Origin: Acinetobacter baretiae
GTDB lineage: Bacteria > Pseudomonadota > Gammaproteobacteria > Pseudomonadales > Moraxellaceae
Assembly (NCBI RefSeq): GCF_015627105.1
Contig: NZ_VTDM01000011.1
Span: 62,001-126,000 of the forward strand
Length of the DNA stretch: 64,000 bases
Direction: 5' to 3'
Position numbers and translations under genes: made by a program. The notes below the pieces were generated by a model. The model was not told the origin of the DNA. It made no database searches and was given only the letters and a program-made list of their open reading frames with translations. Below, piece by piece: positions 17,175-25,654 of this stretch. Positions within the stretch are counted from its first letter, which is position 1. The number at the start of each line of letters is the position of its first letter.

Positions 17175-18503
17175 TTAATGTTCAAAAGACTGTCTAATCG
17201 CATATAAATCGGCCACCACATTTAATTTCAAAGGCTCAATACAGGCAGTAAATGCTTGAGGATTTAAACCCACTAGACATTGTTTGAGTTTTTCTTGGAG
17301 GTCAAGTTTGGTCTGTAATAACTCTTGACGGGTAATTCGACTGTGCAATTGTTGTCCGTTGTTTAAATAAATTTTTACTGCATTAAAACGATTTGCTGGA
17401 TTCACGCTGTCGTCTTCTGCCTGTAAATCTGGACAACGTTTCATTTTTGCCATAAGACGTATTTCTTCTGTTGTAACAGGCTGTTCAATAAAGTCTAACG
17501 GACTCAAATCATCTTTAAGTAAAGTCACTGCAGTGACATACTCTAAACTAAAACGCCCTTCAAATTTCGTACTAGGTTGTTGAATTGGCATTGCTAAATC
17601 AGCATGAGGTGGGAAAATAAATTCAATTTTATCAATACTTAATATTAATTGCTTCGTTGATTTGTGATGCATTAACCAATGCTGTTTAATCTGCTTCACC
17701 GCTTCAATTGTTGTATGTGTACCAGCACACGATGCATATGGTTTAAACTCTAAACCGGGGGTGACTATACGAAAAGGCTGGCCCCATGATTGTATGAATT
17801 GATCAGGCTGTAACGCTTTCGAATCACTATATGCATTTAAAAAAGCATCTAAAACACGATGTGTTTGGCCTTGAATGTTTGCAGAAACCAATTGATAAAT
17901 TTCTATGGTTTTTTGTGCAACAAACCCTGCATGCAATGGCTTAATGGCTGTACCAAATTGTGCTCGTAATCCACTCGAAAGCGTACATGCTAAACCTAAT
18001 GCATTGGCAGTTTGCTGTACATCAAATCGACATAAACGAGCCATTGCTGCAGTCGCAGCAATGATTCCAAGACTAGAGGTTGCGTGAAAACCTTTGGCAT
18101 AATGTTGCTGTGAAATTGCCAAACCCAAACGACCTGCAACTTCCACACCAATGGTATAGGCATCTAAAAACTCAGACACACTAGACAGTGTCTTCACCTC
18201 TAACAAGGCAAACAGTACAGGTAAAATGACGACTGTTGGATGACCACGAAAATCTGCATGGAAATCATCGTAATCTAAAGCATGCCCTGCATAAGCTGTT
18301 TTAAGCGCAAAACTTGCCATATCATGATGAGGATAAACATACTTAATTTTTTGCCATGATGTATCGGGAATTAAACCTTTCATGACAGGATAAGTCACGG
18401 CAAAAAAATCTTTCACTCCATCTTTAGCAGCCAGTCGTGCATAATCTGTGACTTGCGTGTGTACAATAGATTGTGCCACATTAATCGTCAAATCTTGCAT
18501 CAT
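17175..18503 (-). CDS. MmgE/PrpD family protein (YxeQ-like)
   Basis: A 442-residue protein with the MmgE/PrpD fold: VTDYARLAAKDGVKDFFAV at the start, then HALDYDDFHADFRGHPT, the GRLGLAISQQHYAKGFHATS region, and ALGLACTLSSGLRAQFGTA. Family members include 2-methylcitrate dehydratase and aconitate-type decarboxylases. In Bacillus the equivalent, YxeQ, is the last gene of the S-(2-succino)cysteine salvage operon, where its role is uncertain. Here it occupies the same place: its start overlaps the M20 hydrolase stop by one base (TAATG). It may process the C4 acid released, or an isomer of the substrate, but that is a guess. Confidence 0.85.
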   Translation of the reverse strand: MMQDLTINVAQSIVHTQVTDYARLAAKDGVKDFFAVTYPVMKGLIPDTSWQKIKYVYPHHDMASFALKTAYAGHALDYDDFHADFRGHPTVVILPVLFALLEVKTLSSVSEFLDAYTIGVEVAGRLGLAISQQHYAKGFHATSSLGIIAATAAMARLCRFDVQQTANALGLACTLSSGLRAQFGTAIKPLHAGFVAQKTIEIYQLVSANIQGQTHRVLDAFLNAYSDSKALQPDQFIQSWGQPFRIVTPGLEFKPYASCAGTHTTIEAVKQIKQHWLMHHKSTKQLILSIDKIEFIFPPHADLAMPIQQPSTKFEGRFSLEYVTAVTLLKDDLSPLDFIEQPVTTEEIRLMAKMKRCPDLQAEDDSVNPANRFNAVKIYLNNGQQLHSRITRQELLQTKLDLQEKLKQCLVGLNPQAFTACIEPLKLNVVADLYAIRQSFEH

Positions 18504-19654
18504 TAACTGTCCTGAATTTCAATCAGTGCATCTTGAACTAAAGTGGCCAAATATAAGGAAGTTGGAATTAAAATACGTTCATCTACTTTAAATTTAGGAT
18601 GATGTAATGGAAATGGGCCACCAGAACCAATCATCATAAATGCACCATTGACCTGTTCTTGATAATAAGAAAAGTCTTCACCAATTGGACTAGCTTTAAC
18701 CACACGAGGTTCAAAGCCACTTTTTTGTGCAGTATCTAATGCAAATTGAGCCCATTTTTCATCATTCATGACTGACGGTGGGCCAGGCTGCCAATCTAAA
18801 TCAATTTTTGCATTAAAGGTTGTTGCTAATCCTTCTAAAATTTGACGAATTTGCTGTTCTATACGCTGTCTCGTTTCTGCATCAAAGCTACGAACCGTAC
18901 CTTCTAAAAAAGCAGTATCAGGAATAATATTCCACGTTGAACCACTATGTACCTGTGTAATTGAAAGAACAGCATTTTCATCTGAAGACAGTCTGCGACT
19001 CACAATCGTTTGAAAAATATTAATAATATTGGCTAAAATTAATAACGGATCGTTGCCATCTTGTGGTCGTGCAGCATGTGTTCCTTTGGCTTGAATATGA
19101 ATAGCAAAACGGTCTACGCCTGCGGTCAATGCACCTGCTTTACACCCCACAACACCTACTTCAAGTGTTGGGTCGTTATGAATTCCAAATACGGCCTGTG
19201 CTTGCTCTAATACACCCGCCTGAACCAATTCAGCAGCACCTGTTCCAACCTCTTCAGCTGCTTGAAATAAAATACGTACTTTACCCTGAAGAGTAGATTC
19301 TTGCTGTTTGAGTAAAATGGCAGTCCCTAGTACAGCGGTGGCATGAAAGTCATGCCCGCATGCATGCATCACACCTTGGTGCTCCGAAACATAAGCTACA
19401 TCGGCTTGCTCTGTAATTGGTAAAGCATCGATATCTGAGCGCAATACAATGGTTGGTTCTCCATGACCAATTTCAGCCACTAATCCTGTTTTTATTGGTA
19501 AATCTAAAATGCGTATGTCGTACTGCGTGAGTACATCTTTGATTTTTTGGGTTGTATGAAACTCTTGGTTCGACAGTTCAGGCGTTCGATGTAACTCATA
19601 AAAAAAATCAGTCAATTGAGTTTTTAACATTTCTGGCATGTTTAAATTGGTCAT
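18503..19654 (-). CDS. M20 family amidohydrolase (YxeP/HipO-like N-acetylcysteine deacetylase)
   Basis: A 383-residue M20D metallopeptidase. RTPELSNQEF at about 21-30 is the family start motif; HACGHDFHA supplies zinc-binding Cys/His; EEVGTGAAEL holds the catalytic Glu pair. PIGEDFSYYQ and GGPFPLHHPKF supply the later ligand His. Such enzymes remove acyl groups from amino acids. In the Bacillus 2-succinocysteine pathway the equivalent (YxeP) deacetylates N-acetylcysteine to release cysteine. Here it follows the ATPase gene of a cystine-type importer after six bases and is followed by the MmgE/PrpD gene, the same order as yxeO-P-Q. The pathway role is inferred from this order. Confidence 0.88.
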   Translation of the reverse strand: MTNLNMPEMLKTQLTDFFYELHRTPELSNQEFHTTQKIKDVLTQYDIRILDLPIKTGLVAEIGHGEPTIVLRSDIDALPITEQADVAYVSEHQGVMHACGHDFHATAVLGTAILLKQQESTLQGKVRILFQAAEEVGTGAAELVQAGVLEQAQAVFGIHNDPTLEVGVVGCKAGALTAGVDRFAIHIQAKGTHAARPQDGNDPLLILANIINIFQTIVSRRLSSDENAVLSITQVHSGSTWNIIPDTAFLEGTVRSFDAETRQRIEQQIRQILEGLATTFNAKIDLDWQPGPPSVMNDEKWAQFALDTAQKSGFEPRVVKASPIGEDFSYYQEQVNGAFMMIGSGGPFPLHHPKFKVDERILIPTSLYLATLVQDALIEIQDS

Positions 19655-19660
19655 TATGAT

Positions 19661-20407
19661 TTAATCCTGATCGTAGGTCATGATTTTACGTAAAAACTTC
19701 TGTGTTTTAGGATGTGTAGATTCATCAAAAATTTGCTGTGGTGTGCCTTGCTCAACAATTTGACCATCCATCATAAAAATAATACGGTCTGCAACGTGTC
19801 GAGCAAACTCCATTTCATGCGTCACAATAATCATGGTGGTTTTTTGTTGTGCTAAATTTTGAATGACGTGTAGTACTTCATTGACCCTTTCAGGATCTAA
19901 AGCAGAAGTTGGTTCATCAAATAAAATAACGTCAGGGTCGACAGCCATGGCCCGTGCAATGCCTACCCGTTGTTGTTGGCCGCCAGATAAGGTCACAGGA
20001 TACTGCGATGCAAAGTCAGCCATACCTACTTTTGCCAAATATTGCATGGCCAATGGCTGTATTTGATCTTTTTTGATTTTTTTGACAACCTTTAATACTT
20101 CAGTCACGTTTTCTAACGTGGTTTTATTTTTAAATAAACTATAGTTTTGAAAAACCATTGCAGATTTTCTGCGTAATGCATACGCTTCTTTTGCATCGTA
20201 GTGAGCATAGTCAAGTACAACTTGACCAATGCTGATCTGCCCTGATTGTGGCACTTCAAGTAAATTAAGACAACGAAGTAACGTTGATTTACCCGAACCC
20301 GATGGACCAATAATTGCCACAACTTCGCCATTATTTACTGTTAAATCAATGCCATTGAGTACGGTATGCTCACCAAAACGCTTACACAAGTGTTTTACAG
20401 AAATCAT
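19661..20407 (-). CDS. Polar amino-acid/cystine ABC transporter ATPase (YxeO-like)
   Basis: A 248-residue ABC ATPase: Walker A GPSGSGKSTLL (about 33-43), Q-loop VFQNYSLFKNKT, signature LSGGQQQRVGIAR, Walker B VILFDEPTSALDPE, and the switch His (VTHEMEF). The pattern fits the polar-amino-acid (GlnQ/TcyN) branch. It would energise the permease encoded 18 bases upstream. The neighbours show a cysteine-conjugate importer of the YxeMNO kind. Only one permease gene is present, so the transporter would use a homodimeric permease. Confidence 0.92.
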   Translation of the reverse strand: MISVKHLCKRFGEHTVLNGIDLTVNNGEVVAIIGPSGSGKSTLLRCLNLLEVPQSGQISIGQVVLDYAHYDAKEAYALRRKSAMVFQNYSLFKNKTTLENVTEVLKVVKKIKKDQIQPLAMQYLAKVGMADFASQYPVTLSGGQQQRVGIARAMAVDPDVILFDEPTSALDPERVNEVLHVIQNLAQQKTTMIIVTHEMEFARHVADRIIFMMDGQIVEQGTPQQIFDESTHPKTQKFLRKIMTYDQD

Positions 20408-20425
20408 TTGCCTTTTCCTCTTGAA

Positions 20426-21097
20426 TTATCGTTGTAAAGAACGGCTTAACTTTCGTTCCAAATATGCTTGGAAGTACGAATAAGAGACCACTAAAATCCA
20501 ATACATTAATCCAACAACGACAAAGGTTTCAAAGTATCGAAAAGATTCGGCAGCAATCATTTTTGCTTGAGCAAATATTTCTGTAACACCCAAGGAAAAT
20601 GCAACAGATGTATCTTTAATTAATGAAATAAATGTATTTCCTGTTGCAGGAAGTGCATTTAAAAAAGCTTGTGGCAAAATAATTCTGGCATAAACTTGTG
20701 TTTTTGTCATACCTACAGATAACCCTGCTTCCATTTGTGAAGGATCTACAGAGTTTAAACTTGCTCTAAAAATTTCTGCCATATAGGCAGAGTTTTTCAT
20801 ACTAAAAGCAATCATGGCAGCCGTTAAAGCATTGAGTCCTGATAAACCAGGCACCAACTGAGGCAAACCAAAATAAATTAAAAACAAAAGTACCAAAGAC
20901 GGTAGACTGCGAAAAAGAGAGACATATACCGTAATGATTGGGCTAATGACTTTAATTTTTGCTTGTCGAATCAATGCCAAAGCTAAGCCCAAAACACTTG
21001 CAGCAACCATGGATACGACTGCCAAAAGCAATGTAATGGGTAAATAGTGTAAGATTTTGGGTATGATCGAAATCATATAAGTCCAATCTAAATGCAT
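20426..21097 (-). CDS. Polar amino-acid ABC transporter permease (YxeN-like)
   Basis: The 223-residue permease has about five transmembrane helices. It carries the HisMQ-type motif ITVYVSLFRSLPSLVLLF and the EAA loop EAGLSVGMTKTQVYARIILP, which docks on the ATPase. Together with the binding lipoprotein and ATPase it makes a cystine-family importer at the inner membrane. Placed between the binding protein (45 bases) and the ATPase (18 bases), as in yxeMNO. Substrate is inferred to be S-(2-succino)cysteine or a related conjugate. Confidence 0.92.
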   Translation of the reverse strand: MHLDWTYMISIIPKILHYLPITLLLAVVSMVAASVLGLALALIRQAKIKVISPIITVYVSLFRSLPSLVLLFLIYFGLPQLVPGLSGLNALTAAMIAFSMKNSAYMAEIFRASLNSVDPSQMEAGLSVGMTKTQVYARIILPQAFLNALPATGNTFISLIKDTSVAFSLGVTEIFAQAKMIAAESFRYFETFVVVGLMYWILVVSYSYFQAYLERKLSRSLQR

Positions 21098-21142
21098 TAT
21101 GCTGTCTACCGTCTTTTATCTGTCACATATAAAATAATGTGA

Positions 21143-21928
21143 TTATTTACTGTTTTGTACTGCCGCTTGATCAGTGATATCTTCACCAAAATATTTTTCC
21201 GACAATGCTTTTAAGCTTCCATCTTGTTGCAGTGTTTTGAGTTCTTGCTCAAACTCTGCCTGTAATTTCTGCCCTTTTTCGTCTTTATTGAATGGGAACC
21301 CAACATTTTGAATTTTTAAAGGTTGACCCACAAAACGTAAAGGTAGATTTTTACTTTTGATTTCTGCACTTAAAATTGGGCCTGAATTGACATAACCCTC
21401 AACACGTTTGGCAATCACATCATTTGAAGCAATATCACGTGTTTCATAAGTACGGATTTTTACGCTATCGCCAAAGGTATCTTTTAACACATTAATGTTA
21501 TTAGAACCGAGTACACCTGCAATGGTTTTATTTTTTAGATCTGCAAGATCTTTAAACTGCGTGTTGTCTTGATGCGTCACAATACGTGTACTATAAAAAG
21601 CATACGGCTGAGTAAATAGATACTTTTGTTCACGCTCAGGCGTAATCGCAACCACATTTGCCACGGTATCTATTTTTTTTGCCTCTAATTGTCCCATAAG
21701 ACCCGAAAAATCAGAGTTTACCCATTCAACTTTGTAGTTTAATTTTTTTGCAACTGTTTCGGCCACTTCTACATCAAAGCCCACCAATTTGCCATCTTGC
21801 TTAAATGCACTTGGATAACTTGTACCTGTAGCCCCTATTTTAATCACTCTTTCTTCTGACTCTTTTTGGCCAGAACAACCCATGAGTGTGGTTAACAATA
21901 AAGATGAAAGAACGAGTTTAGTTTTCAT
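21143..21928 (-). CDS. Substrate-binding lipoprotein of the cystine-type importer (YxeM-like)
   Basis: A 261-residue family 3 solute-binding protein. The signal ends in the lipobox TTLMGC, so it is membrane-anchored. The mature part shows VIKIGATGTSYPSAFKQDG, VGFDVEVAETVAKKLN and VAITPEREQKY, the usual ligand-pocket blocks of amino-acid binders. In this operon it should bind S-(2-succino)cysteine or another cysteine conjugate. Its start overlaps the end of the acetyltransferase gene by 11 bases, a sign of coupled translation. Confidence 0.9.
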   Translation of the reverse strand: MKTKLVLSSLLLTTLMGCSGQKESEERVIKIGATGTSYPSAFKQDGKLVGFDVEVAETVAKKLNYKVEWVNSDFSGLMGQLEAKKIDTVANVVAITPEREQKYLFTQPYAFYSTRIVTHQDNTQFKDLADLKNKTIAGVLGSNNINVLKDTFGDSVKIRTYETRDIASNDVIAKRVEGYVNSGPILSAEIKSKNLPLRFVGQPLKIQNVGFPFNKDEKGQKLQAEFEQELKTLQQDGSLKALSEKYFGEDITDQAAVQNSK

Positions 21929-22460
21929 AATTCACAACCTGATGTTTTTTATTCCAATGATTAAATGTCGTTGGGTCAATCACTTTAAGCATAAAAATAG
22001 TGATATGCCCTTTACCTAAATCAGCACGCTTGACCTCTTGAAAACCCAGTTTTTGATACATGGTAAATAACCAAGGGTGCTTTGACGCTGTGCCTAAAGA
22101 ATATGCGGGTGTTTGCAATGTTGTAGACAACACCTTTTGCTCAAGTAGATTCAACAACAACTTACTTAAGCCTTGCCCTTGATATGCAGAATGTACAGCC
22201 ACAGTTCCAATATGTGGCAGGCCAAACGGCCCAGGTAATCTACCCCACGGCATTCGTACCGTGACTGTAGCAATCAGTTGATCATCACGATATAGTCCGT
22301 ACACCAAATGTTGCATAAGGTGTTGTTCGGCACGTGCCACGTCCATCGTTGCTGCATCAAAATGAATATCTAATGCCCGTATGTTTTCATAAGCATGAAA
22401 TACCAACTGTTGATAAACCTGTGCTTCATCTACACCAATTTGTCTAAAATGATCAACCAC
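21918..22460 (-). CDS. GNAT N-acetyltransferase (YxeL-like, S-(2-succino)cysteine acetylation)
   Basis: A 180-residue GNAT protein with the acetyl-CoA loop VHSAYQGQGLSKLLLNLLEQ (residues about 90-109), i.e. the QxxGxG/A-type motif, and a late FTMYQKLGFQEV block. In the Bacillus yxe operon the equivalent enzyme N-acetylates S-(2-succino)cysteine, which makes it a substrate for the monooxygenase. It starts at GTG 22460 with an AGGA site upstream and leads the minus-strand operon; the monooxygenase is divergent. Function depends on operon similarity; a general acetyltransferase is the alternative. Confidence 0.82.
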   Translation of the reverse strand: MVDHFRQIGVDEAQVYQQLVFHAYENIRALDIHFDAATMDVARAEQHLMQHLVYGLYRDDQLIATVTVRMPWGRLPGPFGLPHIGTVAVHSAYQGQGLSKLLLNLLEQKVLSTTLQTPAYSLGTASKHPWLFTMYQKLGFQEVKRADLGKGHITIFMLKVIDPTTFNHWNKKHQVVNYEN

Positions 22461-22748
22461 GGCTTATGTCCTATCATAAAGAAATTCATATTTAATACCA
22501 CATAAATACAAAGCATTAAGCATACGGCGTGCTAAAGAATCGCCATCATAGGATATAAAAGACCATTCCTTAATAATAAAAAAGTAAGTCTTTAGTTATA
22601 TATTAAATAAAGGCTGTGCTTCAACACGATTTATAATTTAATTAAAAATGTAACATATTCTTTACCAAAATATATTTATCTATTAATGATGTATCAGTGA
22701 CATTGAAAACTTATTATGATGATCACCTATATTTATGAGGATAACGGC
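22461..22748. promoter_or_regulatory. Divergent promoter region between the acetyltransferase and monooxygenase genes
   Basis: 288 AT-rich bases hold the start regions of both halves of the pathway. I see no certain -35/-10 pair and no adjacent regulator gene. A CysB-type site would fit the sulfur role but cannot be called by eye. Confidence 0.45.
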
Positions 22749-24041
22749 ATGAATCAACAAACACAAAAAAGATTGTTTTTAGGCTTATTTGTACAACCAC
22801 TTGGTCATCATGTCAGTGGCTGGCGTTTAACAGAAAACCTAAATCAACCCACAGATATTGATTGGCTCATTCAAATTGCAAAAAAAGCCGAAGCTGGATC
22901 TTTTGATTTATTTTTTGTTGGTGATGCTTTAGCAACCTCTGTACACCGTTTACCTTCAACCATGGCACGTTTAGAACCCTTAACTTTGCTGTCTGCCTTG
23001 GCGGTAAATACCTCTCGCATCGGGCTTGCGGCCACTGCATCTACCACCTTTAGTGACCCCTTCACCCTCGCTCGTGCGTTTTCATCATTAGACCATATTA
23101 GTAAAGGTCGTGCTGCGTGGAACGTTGTCACCTCTTATTCTCAAGATGTTGCACAAAATTTCAGCTTTACTGACATGCCCAATCATGCCGATCGCTATCA
23201 ACGTGCAACAGAATTTTTAGAAGTAACCAATAAACTTTGGAATGCATGGCAAGATGGTGCTGTGATTGCCGATCAAACCACAGGACAATATTTTGCTGAT
23301 GATCGTATTCAGACCATTGATCATCAGGGCAAATTTTTCCAAATCAAAGGGCCGCTCAATATTACACGCTCGCCACAACATAAACCTGTCATTATTGAAG
23401 CAGGTTCTTCTGAAGATGGACAAAACCTTGCTGCAAAAACGGCTGAAATTATTTTCACCGCAGCTGCTACACTCGAAGAAGGGCAAGCATTTTATCAATC
23501 GCAAAAGCAAAAAATTGTGGATGCAGGACGTAACCCCGACCAAGTTATTATTATGCCCGGCGTAATGCCAATTGTCGGTAAAACGCACGAAGAAGCTCAA
23601 GCTTTATGGCGTAAACTCAACCAATATGTCGACATCGACAATGGGTTAAATCAACTGTCCGCACGCTTTGGTTTAGATTTAAGAAACTACCCACTCGATG
23701 GTCCATTGCCTGAGATTCCTTTAGGAGAGGGTAACCAAAGTCGCGTAAAATTATTGGTAGATATGGCTGAACGAGATCAGTTATCTATTCGAGAATTGGC
23801 TGCGATTGCCGCAGGTTCAAGAGGGCATCGTGTTGTTGTGGGTACAGCACAAGATATTGCAGATGACTTAGAAAATTGGTTGTTACACCATGCGGCCGAT
23901 GGCTTTAACATTATGCCTGCGATCATTCCAGAACAACTCGATCTATTTATTGAATTAGTTATTCCTGAGTTAAAATCACGCCATTTAATACCAGAGCATT
24001 ATGAATTTGCCACACTCCGAGAAAACTTAGGTTTAGTGTAA
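22749..24041 (+). CDS. LLM flavin monooxygenase, NtaA/SnaA/DszA type (YxeK-like)
   Basis: About 430 residues with the family start KRLFLGLFVQPLGHHVSGW, DLFFVGDA, the FMN-side ARAFSSLDHISKGRAAWN and SYSQDVAQNF, and the late HHAADGFNIMPA. Members use FMNH2 and O2 to oxidise C-S or C-N bonds. In Bacillus, YxeK attacks N-acetyl-S-(2-succino)cysteine and releases oxaloacetate and N-acetylcysteine. The ATG at 22749 follows a GAGG site by 8 bases; an upstream in-frame ATG at 22716 has none. Divergent from the acetyltransferase-transporter-deacylase operon, which supplies the other steps. No dedicated flavin reductase is adjacent; one encoded elsewhere would be needed. Confidence 0.88.
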   Translation: MNQQTQKRLFLGLFVQPLGHHVSGWRLTENLNQPTDIDWLIQIAKKAEAGSFDLFFVGDALATSVHRLPSTMARLEPLTLLSALAVNTSRIGLAATASTTFSDPFTLARAFSSLDHISKGRAAWNVVTSYSQDVAQNFSFTDMPNHADRYQRATEFLEVTNKLWNAWQDGAVIADQTTGQYFADDRIQTIDHQGKFFQIKGPLNITRSPQHKPVIIEAGSSEDGQNLAAKTAEIIFTAAATLEEGQAFYQSQKQKIVDAGRNPDQVIIMPGVMPIVGKTHEEAQALWRKLNQYVDIDNGLNQLSARFGLDLRNYPLDGPLPEIPLGEGNQSRVKLLVDMAERDQLSIRELAAIAAGSRGHRVVVGTAQDIADDLENWLLHHAADGFNIMPAIIPEQLDLFIELVIPELKSRHLIPEHYEFATLRENLGLV

Positions 24042-24080
24042 TTTTTATCCATTATTATTGTAAGCAATCACGGTAACCGT

Positions 24081-24113
24081 AGAGCATGTACCTTCATTAA
24101 AGGTAGATGCTCT
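24081..24113. terminator. Hairpin between convergent monooxygenase and aldehyde dehydrogenase genes
   Basis: A 14-base arm AGAGCATGTACCTT (24081-24094) pairs with AAGGTAGATGCTCT (24100-24113) with one mismatch across a five-base loop. The T-run is weak. It is well placed to stop transcripts from both sides. Confidence 0.6.
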
Positions 24114-24124
24114 CATACATCAAA

Positions 24125-25600
24125 TCATACCTTCGGCACAAACCAAGCCGAATCAACTTCAGCTTGCATAGTCACTGTTTTTAAATGTGAATACATATTT
24201 AAAGTTTCATGACAATGCTCGCGACCAATACCACTTTCTTTCACACCACCAAATGGACAACCACTATTTAAGTTAAAGTATCGGTTAATCCAAATATTGC
24301 CTGCTTCGACTTGATCTGCTGTATTTAACGCTTTTGCAAAATCATTGGTATAAATTCCTGCTGCAAGGCCGTAACTTGTGCTGTTGACTTGTTTAATCAT
24401 TTCGTCATAGTCACTCCAGCGCATAACACTTAATACAGGACCAAATACTTCTTCTTGTGCAATTCGCATGTCATATTTTGCTTCAAGAATGGTTGGTTCA
24501 AAAAACCAGCCAAACTCATGACCTTCAACTTGCACTCTACGTCCACCAAATAAAACTTTTGCACCTTCAGCTTGAGCAATCTCTATATATTTTTGAATGC
24601 GCTCGCCTTGAGTTTGATTAATCACACCACTGAGTTTGGTGTCCTGATCAAAAGGATTTCCAACTTTGACACGTGTTGCTGCATCTACCAATTTATCAAT
24701 AAAGGTTTCATAAATTGCATCATGAACAAAAAGACGTGTTCCAGCCAAACATGATTGACCATTACAATACAAGGTTGCAAATAAAGCATTATCAACGACA
24801 TCGTCAATTTTATTTAAAACATCTGGAAATACAATATTGGCACTTTTTCCACCCAACTCTAAAGAAACAGGAACCAAACGATTTGCACCTGCTACACCAA
24901 TAATTCTCCCCACATCAGGGCTACCGGTAAAAGCAAGTTTTGAGATTTTTGGGTGTGCTGTCATGGCTGAACCGACTTCTTCACCAAAACCAGGTAAAAC
25001 ATTAATTACACCTGCAGGAAAGACGCTAGAGGCAAGACGTGCAAACTCTAAGCTTGACAATGACGCATTTTCATCAGGCTTTAAAATCACTGTATTCCCT
25101 GCAGCCACTGCAGGCGCAACTTTTAATGCCACCATAATGGCAGGTACATTCCATGGAATAATTTGTCCAACCACACCAATGGGTTCTCTTTTGGCAATAA
25201 AGTATCCATTTGGATTTGGGCGACCATATCCTTCATGAGTTAAAATTGCACCTGCAAAATAGCGGTATTGAGAAATTGCAATATGATAGTCAGTTTCTAT
25301 TTCGCTATATTTACGACCAATATCTGCAGTATCAATATTCACCAAATGAGTGAAATTTTCTTCTAATACATCTGCAAGACGATTGAGTAAAATAGAGCGT
25401 TCTTCGTAAGTGGTTTTTTTCCATTCATGTTGGGCTGTAACAGCAGCCTCTACTGCAAGATCTACTTCTTTACTAGTACAACGCGCCACATGTGCAAGTG
25501 TTTCACCTGTAGTGGCATTGACAGCTAAAAAATAATCATCTGTTGCAATGTCTTTCCCGTTAATATGTGCGTGATATGTGTTTTGAAGCTGTAGCGTCAT
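24125..25600 (-). CDS. Aldehyde dehydrogenase
   Basis: A 491-residue NAD(P)-dependent aldehyde dehydrogenase. PWNVPAIMVALKVAPAVAAG is the cofactor region, SLELGGKSANIVF holds the catalytic Glu, and YCNGQSCLAGTR holds the catalytic Cys. GCPFGGVKESGIGRE is near the end. It lies 54 bases after antC on the same strand, so it is probably the last gene of the ant operon. No aldehyde occurs in the indole-to-catechol route as I know it, so its substrate here is unclear: an aldehyde analogue of the pathway (for example an indole-derived aldehyde) is possible. The enzyme call is firm; the role is open. Confidence 0.9.
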   Translation of the reverse strand: MTLQLQNTYHAHINGKDIATDDYFLAVNATTGETLAHVARCTSKEVDLAVEAAVTAQHEWKKTTYEERSILLNRLADVLEENFTHLVNIDTADIGRKYSEIETDYHIAISQYRYFAGAILTHEGYGRPNPNGYFIAKREPIGVVGQIIPWNVPAIMVALKVAPAVAAGNTVILKPDENASLSSLEFARLASSVFPAGVINVLPGFGEEVGSAMTAHPKISKLAFTGSPDVGRIIGVAGANRLVPVSLELGGKSANIVFPDVLNKIDDVVDNALFATLYCNGQSCLAGTRLFVHDAIYETFIDKLVDAATRVKVGNPFDQDTKLSGVINQTQGERIQKYIEIAQAEGAKVLFGGRRVQVEGHEFGWFFEPTILEAKYDMRIAQEEVFGPVLSVMRWSDYDEMIKQVNSTSYGLAAGIYTNDFAKALNTADQVEAGNIWINRYFNLNSGCPFGGVKESGIGREHCHETLNMYSHLKTVTMQAEVDSAWFVPKV

Positions 25601-25654
25601 TTGTATTTCCCTTTAAATTCCGATAATTTTAAATATTATAGAGGTGTTGATACA

